This document shows positions 46,591 to 56,100 of a stretch of DNA of 64,000 bases, piece after piece (positions within the stretch are counted from its first letter, which is position 1; every line of letters begins with the position of its first letter). The notes beneath the pieces are model-generated. The model saw nothing but the letters and a program-made list of their open reading frames with translations, was not told the DNA's origin and searched no databases. Source of the DNA: Acidobacteriota bacterium (GTDB taxonomy: Bacteria; Acidobacteriota; Blastocatellia; Pyrinomonadales; Pyrinomonadaceae); NCBI GenBank assembly GCA_019639115.1, contig JAHBSM010000009.1, forward strand, positions 62,001-126,000. The letters run 5' to 3'. A program made the translations under genes and the position numbers.

Positions 46591-46980
46591 ATGAAGAAAG
46601 CAGAATTTAGAAGCATCGCTCCGCAGTTCGTCGTCCCGGATGTCCGGCGAACCGCCGAATGGTACCGCGACAATCTCGGGTTTGAGATTCTGGGCTACTT
46701 TTTTGCCGAGCCGCCTGTTTACGGTATAGTGCGACGCGGAAATGTCGAGATACACTTCGGAAGATCCGACTCAGGTACGATTAGGTCAAATGCGGAACTT
46801 CGCCCGGGGCTCGGAAACGACGCGTACATATTCGTAGATGATGTCGTTGCTCTACATCAAGAGCTCTTGGCCTGTGGTGTCGAGATCGTCGAGGGACCAG
46901 TAACGCGAACGTATGATTGCGTGGAAATAACGATCAGAGACTGCAACGGAATGCTGATAGTCTTTGGTGCATCAATCTAA
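46591..46980 (+). CDS. Glyoxalase/bleomycin-resistance (VOC) family protein
   Basis: 129-residue VOC-fold protein. The opening PQFVVPDVRRTAEWYRDNLGFE and the late IRDCNGMLIVF are typical. A metal-binding glutamate or histidine may be in VEIHFGRS. Small VOC proteins can be dioxygenases, isomerases or drug-binding proteins; the role is not readable. I start at ATG 46591; the frame is open upstream through the intergenic repeat. It overlaps the convergent aminotransferase gene by 4 bases. Confidence 0.75.
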   Translation: MKKAEFRSIAPQFVVPDVRRTAEWYRDNLGFEILGYFFAEPPVYGIVRRGNVEIHFGRSDSGTIRSNAELRPGLGNDAYIFVDDVVALHQELLACGVEIVEGPVTRTYDCVEITIRDCNGMLIVFGASI

Positions 46981-48188
46981 TTGCTCGCCGAAGCTTTGAT
47001 ACCAAACATCGCCTTCATTGTCGTCACCGCCCTTTCGAGGTTCTCCATCGAGGTCGCGTAGGAGAACCTGATAAACCCATCTGCGCCAAAGCCTCCGCCG
47101 TCCGTCACGACGATGTGGGCATCGGTCAGCAGTTTGTCAGCGACATCGGCTGACGAAGCGAATTCGCCGCCGAGCATCTCGCGCACATCGACAAAAGCAT
47201 AGAAAGCGCCTTCAGGCATCGCGCATCTGAAGCCCTTGATCTCGTTCAAGGCGGGGACGAACCAGTTTCTCCTGCGTTCGTATTCCCCGGTCATTGCTTT
47301 GACCGCCGCCAACATCGCGTCGCCGTCCGCCAGAGCACGTGCACAAGCATACTGCACGAACGACGTCGGATGCGTCGCGGAATGACTTTGCAGTTTGACC
47401 ATCGCCTTTGTCCACGTCTCGTTGGCGATCGTGTAGCCGATCCTCCAGCCGGTCATCGCAAAGGTTTTAGAGAAGCTGCCGGCCACGCACACATATCGCC
47501 GAAGCTCGTCGGGCAGCGTCGCCAGCGTGAATGGCTCGGACGGCGGATAGGCGAAGAAAAGATAGCATTCGTCCGTCAGGACATAGACTCCGCGTTCTGC
47601 ACAGGCCTCGACGATCTCTCGCATCTCGCTCGGCGGAACAACTCGGCCCGACGGATTGCTCGGGCTATTTATGATCAGGAGCTTTGTCCGCGGAGTGATC
47701 GCCGACCTGACCTGCTGTGCAGTAAGCACAAACTCCGTCTCCAAGGTCTCGATGAAGACACTGTTCGCTTCACAGAACGTGACGATCTCGGGGAAGGTGA
47801 CCCAATAGGGCTGTGGGATCAAGACGTCGTCTCCAGCATTGAGCAAAGCGCAGGCCGCGTTGAAGAGCGCCTGTTTGCCGCCGCATGAAGCAGCGATCTC
47901 GGCAACGGGGATCTCAGCACCGAACTGCCGCCGGTAAAAATCGGCGACCGCCGTACGAAACTCAGCAATTCCGGACGTAGCGGTGTATTTGGTCAGGCCA
48001 TGAGCAAGGCCCTCGACGGCCAGATCCTTTATGAATTGCGGAGTATCAAAGTCGGGTTCGCCCACTGACAGGTCGATCACGTCGATGCCTCGTGCGCGCA
48101 TCTCGCCCGCCATCTGGGCCGCGATCAGGGTCGATGAACCCTTCATCGCGGCGACACGTTCTGAAACGGGAAGCGTCATAACTGACAT
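46977..48188 (-). CDS. Class I aminotransferase (aspartate aminotransferase-like)
   Basis: 403-residue fold-type I PLP enzyme. It shows DLSVGEPDFDTPQF, SPSNPSGRVV, DECYLFFAY and the Schiff-base lysine in AGSFSKTFAMTGWRIGY. The pattern matches the AspC/AspB branch of subgroup I-gamma, transferring amino groups between aspartate and 2-oxoglutarate. Several starts are in frame (48203, 48188, 48179); I chose 48188, and it may begin slightly later. It lies 28 bases or more downstream of coaD on the same strand. Confidence 0.85.
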   Translation of the reverse strand: MSVMTLPVSERVAAMKGSSTLIAAQMAGEMRARGIDVIDLSVGEPDFDTPQFIKDLAVEGLAHGLTKYTATSGIAEFRTAVADFYRRQFGAEIPVAEIAASCGGKQALFNAACALLNAGDDVLIPQPYWVTFPEIVTFCEANSVFIETLETEFVLTAQQVRSAITPRTKLLIINSPSNPSGRVVPPSEMREIVEACAERGVYVLTDECYLFFAYPPSEPFTLATLPDELRRYVCVAGSFSKTFAMTGWRIGYTIANETWTKAMVKLQSHSATHPTSFVQYACARALADGDAMLAAVKAMTGEYERRRNWFVPALNEIKGFRCAMPEGAFYAFVDVREMLGGEFASSADVADKLLTDAHIVVTDGGGFGADGFIRFSYATSMENLERAVTTMKAMFGIKASASN

Positions 48189-48231
48189 TTTGCCATACGG
48201 CACTAAGACGGCACAGGGACTGAGTTGGCTG

Positions 48232-48720
48232 CTAGGTCTTCTTCGCTCGCATTCGCTTCTCGACGAGGTCAGGTATCAGCCCTTCGACTCGCCCGCCGAG
48301 CAAGAATACCTGCTTCATCAATGTTGACGACACGTAACTGAACTCTTCGCCCGCCATCAGAAATACAGTTTCGATCGAAGGCTCCAAGCGTCGGTTCATC
48401 AACGCCATCCGAAGCTCATACTCATAGTCGGCTACAGCCCTTATGCCGCGGATGATGGCCCCGGCTTCCCTTCTTCGGGCAAACTCGGCTGTCAATCCCT
48501 CAAAACTCTCGACCGAGATCGTGCAAGCTCCGGTCTCAACCGACGGCAGCACCTCGCGGATCATCTCACAGCGTTCGTCAGGGCTGAACATCGGCTTCTT
48601 GTCCGGATTATTGAGGACCGAGACTATCATCTCGTCAAACAGAGGCGCACTCCGCCTGATTATGTCCAGATGTCCGTTGGTGGGCGGGTCAAATGAGCCC
48701 GGAAAGATCGCTCGACGCAT
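48232..48720 (-). CDS. coaD: Phosphopantetheine adenylyltransferase
   Basis: 162-residue CoaD, the penultimate enzyme of coenzyme A synthesis. It has AIFPGSFDPPTNGHLDI with the TxGH nucleotidyltransferase motif, RGIRAVADYEYE, and a late VSSTLMKQ. Normal length. Transcribed away from the HAD phosphatase gene. Confidence 0.96.
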   Translation of the reverse strand: MRRAIFPGSFDPPTNGHLDIIRRSAPLFDEMIVSVLNNPDKKPMFSPDERCEMIREVLPSVETGACTISVESFEGLTAEFARRREAGAIIRGIRAVADYEYELRMALMNRRLEPSIETVFLMAGEEFSYVSSTLMKQVFLLGGRVEGLIPDLVEKRMRAKKT

Positions 48721-48801
48721 GTTCGGTAATCACTTTGTAATTACATTTTGTAAAAACTTTGTCGCAATACTGCTATGAACGTATCAAAACCGGCGGTTAC
48801 A

Positions 48802-48810
48802 TGGTAGAAT
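48802..48810 (+). promoter_or_regulatory. Extended -10 element before the HAD-LarA-like gene run
   Basis: TG-G-TAGAAT (48802-48810) lies 65 bases before the HAD phosphatase ATG, in the 154-base divergent gap with coaD. A good -35 is not seen, but extended -10 promoters do not need one. It would drive the whole lipid-like gene run. Confidence 0.4.
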
Positions 48811-48874
48811 CTCACATTCGAACAATGACGAAGCCGCCGATTTCGGCCGCGTAAACGATAGCACACGTGCTGTT

Positions 48875-49549
48875 ATGAACAAAAACGGACAAGCTGCCGC
48901 ATTCTACGATCTCGAAGGGACACTTGTGAGCACGAATCTCGTACACACGCTCGCCTTCTATGCGAAACGTCAGCAGGGATTGTGGCAAACGGCAAAGAAA
49001 AGCGTCGAGACCCTGGCCAAGCTGCCGTTCTTTGGCGTCACAGACCTATACTCGCGAAATGTTTTTAACGAGGTCTTTTTCCGCAGCTATGCGGGTATGT
49101 CACAAGACCGCCTGCGATATTTTTCCGATGAGCTGTTCGAGGATGTGCTGAGGCCGGCTATATTTGCGGGGACGCCGGACCTGATCGCGGCTGGCAAAAA
49201 GATAGGACAGCGCCAGGTAGTCCTCACAGGTGCTCTCGACTTTACCATCGACAAATTGATGGATCACCTCGGCATCGATGATTACGTCGCGAACCGGCTC
49301 GAGTTCGTAAATGGATACGCTACCGGCCGCGTTCTGCCGCCGGTAATGGCATCGGCGACAAAGGCTCAATGGATACGCGAATACGCAGAGCGCGAGAATA
49401 TCAATCTGTCGGACTCATACGCATATTCGGATTCGATCTCAGACTTGCCAATGCTCTCGATCGTAGGGCATCCGGTGGCTGTGTGTCCGGATTTTAGGTT
49501 GAAGCAAACGGCATTGCAGCATGATTGGGCGATCCTGGATCTCAAATAG
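48875..49549 (+). CDS. HAD-IB family hydrolase with DxE motif
   Basis: 224 residues. HAD motif I reads [10 protein letters not shown]: nucleophile Asp12, but the usual second aspartate is glutamate (Glu14). Motif II is VVLTGALD, motif III lysine is in SATKAQW, and motif IV is [11 protein letters not shown]. The helical cap between residues 30 and 85 is that of the HAD-IB (SerB/CicA-like) group. The gene ends 2 bases before the LarA-like gene and opens the run leading to the four-domain ElbD-like protein. A lipid phosphate or phosphoryl intermediate is a plausible substrate, by context only. Confidence 0.82.
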   Translation: MNKNGQAAAFYDLEGTLVSTNLVHTLAFYAKRQQGLWQTAKKSVETLAKLPFFGVTDLYSRNVFNEVFFRSYAGMSQDRLRYFSDELFEDVLRPAIFAGTPDLIAAGKKIGQRQVVLTGALDFTIDKLMDHLGIDDYVANRLEFVNGYATGRVLPPVMASATKAQWIREYAERENINLSDSYAYSDSISDLPMLSIVGHPVAVCPDFRLKQTALQHDWAILDLK

Positions 49550-49551
49550 TT

Positions 49552-51153
49552 ATGGCCTTACAGTTAAGACGCAAAACGCACGAGTCGATCGTGTATATAG
49601 ACAAAGACTCCGCGCCGCGGATCATGCCGTTTGGCGAAGATTTTATCCTCGAGGATATTCCGATCGGGACGCGCGTGATCTATCCGAATCCGCCGATCAA
49701 GGGTTTGCCCAATCGAGAGGCTGCCATTCGATACGCAGTAAATCATCCGCTCGAGATGGAGCCGCTGTATGCGCTGCTGGAGCCGGGAATGCGGGTGACC
49801 ATCGCGATGGACGACATTTCGCTGCCGCTGCCGCCGATGGCGACGCCCGATCTGAGACAAACGATGCTTGAGGTCGTTCTCGATATGTGCGGAGCTAACG
49901 GTGTCGATGACATTCACCTGATCATCGCAAATTCGCTCCACCGAAAGATGACCGAATGGGAAATGAAGCGGATGGTCGGCAGCAAGATCTTCAATGAATA
50001 CTATCCCGACCGCTACTACAATCACGATGCAGAGGCAGACGACGAACTCGTCACGCTCGGCCATACGCGTCACAACGAGCCGCTCCGCGTCAACAAACGC
50101 GCGATCGAAAGCGATTTGCTCATCTATCTCAACATCAATCTTGTCCCGATGGATGGAGGCCACAAATCGGTCGCGGTCGGCCTGTGTGATTACGAATCTT
50201 TGCGTGCCCACCACGAGCCGCAGACGATCCGAGACAGCGATTCATACATGGATCCGCCGAGATCGGCCTTGAATCACAAGGTCATCCGGCTAGGGAAATT
50301 GGTAGATGAGAACTGCAAGGTCTTTCACGTCGAGACGGCGTTGAACAATCGGATGTTCCCCGAAGGCTACGATATCCTGACGCGGAATGAGGACGAGTTC
50401 TCATTCGCGGATCGGCTCAAATGGGAAGCGATGGCGCGGACGTTCTCGCCGCTTCCACGTGTCGCCAGGCGAAAGATGCTCCACGCGATCCCGGCCGCGT
50501 ATGAGCTAATCGGCTGCTTTGCCGGCAAAACCGAGCCGGTACACGAAAAGATCCTCGAGCTAAACTATCGCCAATACGAGATCCCGGTCAAAGGCCAGTG
50601 CGACATTCTGATATCGGGAATTCCCGATATATCGCCGTATAACGTTTATTCGGCACTTAATCCGATCTTGGTCCAGGTGATGGCGCTTGGGTATCACTTC
50701 AATATGTATCGGAACAAGCCTTTGCTGCGGAAAGGCGGCGTGATGATCATAACGCATCCGTGCTTTGATGAGTTTGACCACAAGTTTCATCCGAGCTATA
50801 TCGAGTTCTTTCATCGTCTGCTGCCGGAATCGCGAGATGCGTTCTATCTCCGTGAGAAGTACGAACGCGAATTCGCCACAAATCCTGCGTACATCGAGAT
50901 GTACCGACGCGGGAACGCCTATCATGGGGCGCACGCGTTTTTCATGTGGTACTGGGGAGAGAACGGCCGTCAGCATGTCGGCAAGGTCATCGTCGCCGGT
51001 GCCGAGAATGCCCACGTCCCCGAAATGCTCGGCTGGGAACGCGCCGACAACCTGACCGAAGCCATCGCCATGGCTCGCTCATACATGGGCCGCAACGCCG
51101 AGATAACAATGCTCCATCAGCCGATCATTGGGCTGTGTAATGTGACGGATTAA
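49552..51153 (+). CDS. LarA/DUF2088-like protein
   Basis: 533 residues related to the lactate racemase (LarA) N-terminal domain family. The region [43 protein letters not shown] and [15 protein letters not shown] follows LarA order, and the lysine in GGHK is at the place where LarA binds its nickel-pincer cofactor. The C-terminal half is longer than in LarA and rich in aromatic residues. It is likely an oxidoreductase or racemase-like enzyme with a pincer-type cofactor, but this is inference. I start at ATG 49552, 2 bases after the HAD gene. It precedes the AT-rich cassette and was probably once next to the ElbD-like gene. Confidence 0.78.
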   Translation: MALQLRRKTHESIVYIDKDSAPRIMPFGEDFILEDIPIGTRVIYPNPPIKGLPNREAAIRYAVNHPLEMEPLYALLEPGMRVTIAMDDISLPLPPMATPDLRQTMLEVVLDMCGANGVDDIHLIIANSLHRKMTEWEMKRMVGSKIFNEYYPDRYYNHDAEADDELVTLGHTRHNEPLRVNKRAIESDLLIYLNINLVPMDGGHKSVAVGLCDYESLRAHHEPQTIRDSDSYMDPPRSALNHKVIRLGKLVDENCKVFHVETALNNRMFPEGYDILTRNEDEFSFADRLKWEAMARTFSPLPRVARRKMLHAIPAAYELIGCFAGKTEPVHEKILELNYRQYEIPVKGQCDILISGIPDISPYNVYSALNPILVQVMALGYHFNMYRNKPLLRKGGVMIITHPCFDEFDHKFHPSYIEFFHRLLPESRDAFYLREKYEREFATNPAYIEMYRRGNAYHGAHAFFMWYWGENGRQHVGKVIVAGAENAHVPEMLGWERADNLTEAIAMARSYMGRNAEITMLHQPIIGLCNVTD

Positions 51154-51154
51154 T

Positions 51155-51204
51155 TTGAGGTGCCAATTTGGCGCCTCAAAAAGATGTGGTCACAATTTGT
51201 GACC
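51155..51204 (+). promoter_or_regulatory. Two palindromes upstream of the ORF6N gene
   Basis: Palindrome 1 (51155-51179) has 12-base arms of TTGAGGTGCCAA type with one mismatch and a central T. Palindrome 2 (51188-51204) has perfect 8-base arms GGTCACAA/TTGTGACC around a central T. Their centres (51167 and 51196) are 29 bases apart, and palindrome 2 ends 19 bases before the ATG. They look like tandem operator sites for the ORF6N protein. Confidence 0.7.
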
Positions 51205-51223
51205 TCAAAAAAATGACAAAGAC

Positions 51224-51769
51224 ATGAGTGAGCAAAGCAAAGATTTAGCTGTCATTGATGAAATTGGAGACAAGATATATGTCATTCGTGGTCTGCGTGT
51301 AATGTTGGATAGTGACTTGGCGGAGATTTATCAGGTTGCAACAAAAGTTTTGAACCAAGCGGTTAAGCGAAACCTACATAGATTTCCGAAAGATTTTATG
51401 TTTCAGCTAGCTGATGCGGAAGTTGAAAACTTGAGGTCACAATTTGTGACCTCAAGTGCTAATCACGGCGGGCGGCGATATGCACCCTATGTTTTTACTG
51501 AACACGGAGCGGTAATGCTTGCAAGTGTTCTAAACAGTCCAACGGCGGTCGAAGCGAGCATTGTGGTTGTCCGTGCGTTCGTGAAAATGCGGGCTATGTT
51601 GGAGTTGCATCAGGATCTGGCGGACCGAGTTGAGGAACTTGAAAAAGTTACGGACTATCACGGACAGAAATTCGGAGCGGTTTCGGCGTTATTAGGTGAG
51701 ATCATGAGCGACCCGAAATATCTGAAACGAAAGATCGGGTTTGTTGAGGCAAAGAAAAAGAAAAAATGA
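51224..51769 (+). CDS. ORF6N-domain DNA-binding protein
   Basis: 181 residues. ORF6N domain at about 16-105: IRGLRVMLDSDLAEIYQV, KRNLHRFPKDFMFQL, then LRSQFVTSS (70-78), GGRRYAPYVFTEHGAVMLASVL. A helical region (about 112-160) and a Lys-rich end follow. ORF6N/KilA-N relatives occur in phages and mobile islands as DNA-binding regulators or antirepressors. Remarkably, the codons for LRSQFVTSS form a perfect palindrome (51429-51457) that also occurs upstream of the gene. The last 4 bases overlap the protease start (ATGA), so the pair is translationally coupled. Confidence 0.85.
   Translation: MSEQSKDLAVIDEIGDKIYVIRGLRVMLDSDLAEIYQVATKVLNQAVKRNLHRFPKDFMFQLADAEVENLRSQFVTSSANHGGRRYAPYVFTEHGAVMLASVLNSPTAVEASIVVVRAFVKMRAMLELHQDLADRVEELEKVTDYHGQKFGAVSALLGEIMSDPKYLKRKIGFVEAKKKKK
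51429..51457 (+). promoter_or_regulatory. Perfect 29-bp palindrome inside the ORF6N coding sequence
   Basis: Arms of 14 bases (51429-51442 and 51444-51457) pair perfectly around a central T at 51443. The core GGTCACAATTTGTGACC is identical to palindrome 2 before the gene. It encodes residues Asn69 to Ser78 of the ORF6N domain. It may be an internal operator for autoregulation, or a trace of the way the element spreads. Confidence 0.75.
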
Positions 51770-53169
51770 AGATAAAAATCATATTTCTATTTATCTTGGC
51801 TCTAGTGTTTAATGCCAATTCTGTCGACGCTCAGAAAAAGCGGCCTGTGCCAAAATCGAAAGTTCTTAGTGCACGTGAAATTGCGGCCAAAGTTCTTCCG
51901 TCGGTTGTTCTCATCATCACGCAGGATGAAAATGGCATTCCAATCAGTCAAGGAAGCGGTTTTGTGTATAGACCCGGACTGGTAGTTTCAAACCTACACG
52001 TTTTTGAACGAGCATCTAATGCAATCGTCAAAGACGTCAAGACTGGCAAAATATCAAGGGCCTTGGAAGTCGTAGGAATGAATGCAAAGCAAGACATCTG
52101 CATCATCAGAATCGACGACAGAAATTTTCCGTCAGTTGTGATTGGAGATTCGTGGAACGTGCAGACCGGTGATGAGATTTATGTAGCTAGCAATCCAAAG
52201 GGGCTTGAGGGATCGTTTACCAAGGGAATCGTCAGCAGTGTGCGTGAGAAAGGAAGGTTGCAAGCACCGAAAGGTCGAGAAAATGAATACGAGAAGATCG
52301 CACGCGATTTGTGGACGCTCGACGATCGGACTCTGTTTCAAATCGATGCAGCAATCTCACCAGGCTCAAGTGGTGGTGTCTTAGTTAATTCTAAGGCCGA
52401 GGCGATTGGTATTATCAAGTCGAGCGTAGTAAGTGGTCAGAACTTGAATTTTGCAATTCCAATCGAGCAGTTAACCGCAGTATCTCTAAAATTTAAGCAC
52501 TCAATTCAACTGGCGGGAGCCTGCGCTTATAGTGACAGAGAGAAAGAAAATCTGAAAGGCTTAGTTAAAGAATTGGTGGAAAAGAGTCCACACAGGAGGG
52601 TAGTCAACGGACAACTGATTGACGACGGAATACAAGTTGATGCAATCGTCTCATACGATATTGATGGAAATGAAGTAAGCCGTACGATCTTGGACATGAA
52701 TGACCGGAGTCGAGGCATCAAAATCTCTTATACTTACGACGAAAACCGTCTAAAAACCGGGTATACCGAGGGGCTGATTGGCAGTAAAGGTAAATACACA
52801 CCGTTCGATTTCGCCGACGGGATATACAATAAACTTTACGGCCGTCACTTTAGTGGCAGTATGGGATCGGTTGATGACCAATCCGGAATGCTGGTTTTCA
52901 ATAGTAGCGGTCAGAAGACAGAATGGTTTATCGGGAAAAAAAGGATTGAATATAAATACGGATCTGATGGGAATGTTATTGAGAGTACTCAATGGGGAAA
53001 TGGTCGGATAGAAATTCGGCATCGCTTTCGCTATAAGAAAGACAAGTTCGGGAACTGGGTCGAAAAATACGAGGAATCCAACTATCCAACCTCAACGAGT
53101 CCCAGCGTGTACCCTGATGAATGGCTCGAAGGCGAAACTGAATACCGTGAAATCAGCTATTACGATTAG
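51766..53169 (+). CDS. Exported trypsin-like serine protease with C-terminal beta-repeat extension
   Basis: 467 residues. Signal peptide to about residue 22. Trypsin-like (S1C/Do-like) domain with catalytic triad His78 (VVSNLHVF), Asp110 (KQDICIIRID) and Ser202 (SPGSSGGVLVNS). No PDZ domain follows. Instead a C-terminal part (about 275-467) has repeated Tyr/Asp/Gly-rich beta segments (SYDIDGNEV, YTYDENRL, YKYGSDGNVI) reminiscent of YD/RHS-type sheets. It is coupled to the ORF6N gene, AT-rich, and ends 2 bases before the ElbD-like start. Target unknown. Confidence 0.8.
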   Translation: MKIKIIFLFILALVFNANSVDAQKKRPVPKSKVLSAREIAAKVLPSVVLIITQDENGIPISQGSGFVYRPGLVVSNLHVFERASNAIVKDVKTGKISRALEVVGMNAKQDICIIRIDDRNFPSVVIGDSWNVQTGDEIYVASNPKGLEGSFTKGIVSSVREKGRLQAPKGRENEYEKIARDLWTLDDRTLFQIDAAISPGSSGGVLVNSKAEAIGIIKSSVVSGQNLNFAIPIEQLTAVSLKFKHSIQLAGACAYSDREKENLKGLVKELVEKSPHRRVVNGQLIDDGIQVDAIVSYDIDGNEVSRTILDMNDRSRGIKISYTYDENRLKTGYTEGLIGSKGKYTPFDFADGIYNKLYGRHFSGSMGSVDDQSGMLVFNSSGQKTEWFIGKKRIEYKYGSDGNVIESTQWGNGRIEIRHRFRYKKDKFGNWVEKYEESNYPTSTSPSVYPDEWLEGETEYREISYYD

Positions 53170-53171
53170 TA

Positions 53172-56100
53172 ATGAAGTTATCACCAACAGAAACGTTTAA
53201 GGGCAAGAAGATCTTCTTTATCGGCGGGACCGGTTTTGTGGGTAAGGTCACGCTGTCGATGCTGCTGCATAATTTTCCGGATATTGGGAAGGTTTACGCA
53301 ACGGTTCGGGCGCGGGATGCTAATGAGTCGAAGATCAGGTTTTGGACGTCGATCGTCACAAGCCCGACGTTCGATCCGCTGCGTGAAAAATACGGCGATG
53401 GTTTCGAGGATTTCATTAGAGCCAAGGTCGTTCCGGTCAACGGTGATGTCGGCAACGAATATCTAGGCATGGAAGAAGCCGAGGCCGCAAAGATCATGCG
53501 CCAGTGTGATGTGATCATCAACGGTGCCGGCAATGTTACCTTCAATCCGCCGCTTGAGTCGGCGTTGCGGACAAATATCAACGGTTCGAACAACATCATC
53601 AAGCTCGCTCGGATGATGAAAAAGCCGCGTCTTGTTCATGTCTCGACGTGTTTCGTCGCCGGCAAACGCAGCGGCCCTATCTGGGAGAATGAGCCGGTCG
53701 TTGGCTATTTCCCGCGAAAGAACGAGCTAACCGGGACGACATTTGACGTCAATCGCGAGATCGAGGATTGCGCACGTTTGAGCGAGCAAGCGCGGCAGGA
53801 AGCGGACGACGCTGTTCAGGCTGCGAAGTTTCGCGAACAGGCTCGTGCTCGATTTATCGACGAAGGCCGCGACCCTGACGATGAAGCGGAACTAAAGTCA
53901 GCGATCTTTCGCGAGCGAAAGATGTGGATCCGCGAACGTACGACCGAGCTCGGTGCCGAGCGTGCGGAGTATTGGGGTTGGACCAATATCTATACGTACT
54001 CCAAATCGCTCGCCGAGCAGATAATCGCGTCGCAGGACGACATCGTCAAAACCCTCGTACGGCCCAGCATTGTCGAATCCTCCCAGGCCTATCCGTTCCC
54101 GGGCTGGAATGAAGGCTTTACAACGACTGCTCCGCTGATATTGATCGCTCTAAAAGGTCAGCCCGTGATACCGGTCAACGAAAAGCTGATCCTAGATATC
54201 ATCCCTGTAGATATGGTCGCGGGTGTGATCATCGCGGCTGCGATGAACGTGCTCGTCGATCCAGATCCGCCGCTTGTCTTCCAAGCGTCGTCCGGTGACT
54301 CGAATCCGAACGACATGAAGCGTATCGTCGGGCTGGTCGGACTGTATAAACGTAAGCACTTCAGCGAGAAAGAGACCGGCAACAAACTCGCAAATCGAGT
54401 CGCCGGAATGCTCGAGACAGCTTCCGTCAAGCAGCGCACCTACGAGCTGACGAGCGCTCCGATGCTCAATAAGTTAGCCGATCGGGCCGACGACATGATG
54501 GACCGAGCAATGCCCAGGTGGGGCGGCGGCCGCATCGGCAATTGGATCGCCGATGTCAAGAAGTCCACCGAGGAGTTCAAGCGAACTACGAAGGAAACAA
54601 TGGACGCCTTCGCTATGTTCAAGCCGTTCATGATCGATAACGAGTATCTCTATCGATCTGATAACGTCCGGGCGCTGATGTCATCGGTCAAGGAACGCGA
54701 GCGTGCGCTTTTGCCTTGGTATCCGGACAGGCTCGATTGGTACGACTATTGGCTAAATGTCCATTTCCCGGGCATGCGTAAATGGGTGCTGCCGACTCTC
54801 GAAGAGGAACTAAAGGCACAGGAGAAACGCTCCTATACGTACAAGGACCTGCTCGACCTTTTTGACACCTCTGTCAAACGATTCCCAACCCGTGTGGCGA
54901 TGCGGATCGAACGTGACGGCCGAAAGGAACAATACACATTTGCCGATGTCCGCGAACTGACGCTTCGGGCCGCGGGTTTCTTTGCAAAAAACGGCATAGC
55001 GTCCGGCAGCCGTGTGATCCTTTTCTCGCACAATATGCCTGAGTGGGGGCTTTCGTATTTCGGGATACTCAAAACGGGCGCCACGGCGATACCGATCGAT
55101 CCGGCAAGCTCCGAAACGGAGATCGTCAATTTTGCCCGAGCGGGCGAAGCCTCGGCGATCATTCTCTCCGAGCGGCTCGAAGCCGAGCATCCGGGGCTGA
55201 AGAAGGCGCTAAAAGATGCCGGACTCGAGGTAAAGGCTTGGACTTTCGGTGAGGTTTTCGAGATGAGATCCGAAACGGAGGAAGCGAAACGAACCGCATT
55301 ACTTCCCGCCAAGATCCATTCGAACAGCATCGCGTCGCTTATTTTCACTTCCGGTACGACGGGCACGCCAAAGGCCGTGATGCTCTCGCACAAGAACTTT
55401 GTCAACATGGTCTCGATGCTGTCGAGCGTGCTCGAGATGGACCTGACGGACGGCGTTCTGTCTGTGCTGCCGATGCATCACACTTTCGAGTTCTCGGCGG
55501 GATTCCTTACGCCGTTCTCTAACGGAACTCAGATCACTTACCTCAACGAGCTAAATGCCGAGGAGCTCTCGCATGCGATCGAGAACGGCCACGTCACCGG
55601 AATGGTAGGCGTCCCGGCTCTGTGGGAGATGCTGCATCGTCGTATCAAGACTCGATTGCGCGAACGCGGTGATTGGCTGGCAGATCTGGCTGACAACGTG
55701 ATCGATTTCAACGCTTGGATACGCGACAACACGCCGTTCAACCTTGGCCCGATCATATTCTTCCCGATCCATCAGGGTATGGGCGGCAAGATGCGCTACC
55801 TGATCTCGGGCGGCTCGGCGCTTAGCGAAAAGGTTCAGAAGGACCTGCACGGCCTTGGCTTCACCGTACTCGAAGGATACGGGCTTACTGAGAGTTCGCC
55901 GGTTTTGACCGTTGCGCGGCCGGGCAACAAGCTGCTCAAGGGTTCGGTCGGCAAGCCGCTGCCGGGCGTCGAGGTAAGGATCGACTCGCCGGATGAGAAC
56001 GGTGTCGGCGAGGTCCTTGCTCGCGGACAGAACGTGATGGTCGGCTACTTCAACAATGACGAGGCCACTGATGCCGTGCTGCAGGATCGATGGCTTCGGA

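Larger units (their letters stand above)
51154..53171. other. AT-rich two-gene cassette inserted in the gene run
   Basis: This 2.0-kb stretch (ORF6N gene plus trypsin-like protease gene) is visibly poorer in G+C and different in codon use from both flanks. GATTA occurs at both edges (51148-51152 and 53164-53168), which could be a short target duplication or a chance match. The gene before it ends at 51153 and the gene after it starts at 53172. No transposase or integrase is encoded. Confidence 0.55.

Noticed and set aside
51154-53171. Insertion sequence or prophage remnant
   Set aside because: No transposase, integrase or terminal inverted repeats were found, so I call it only a cassette.
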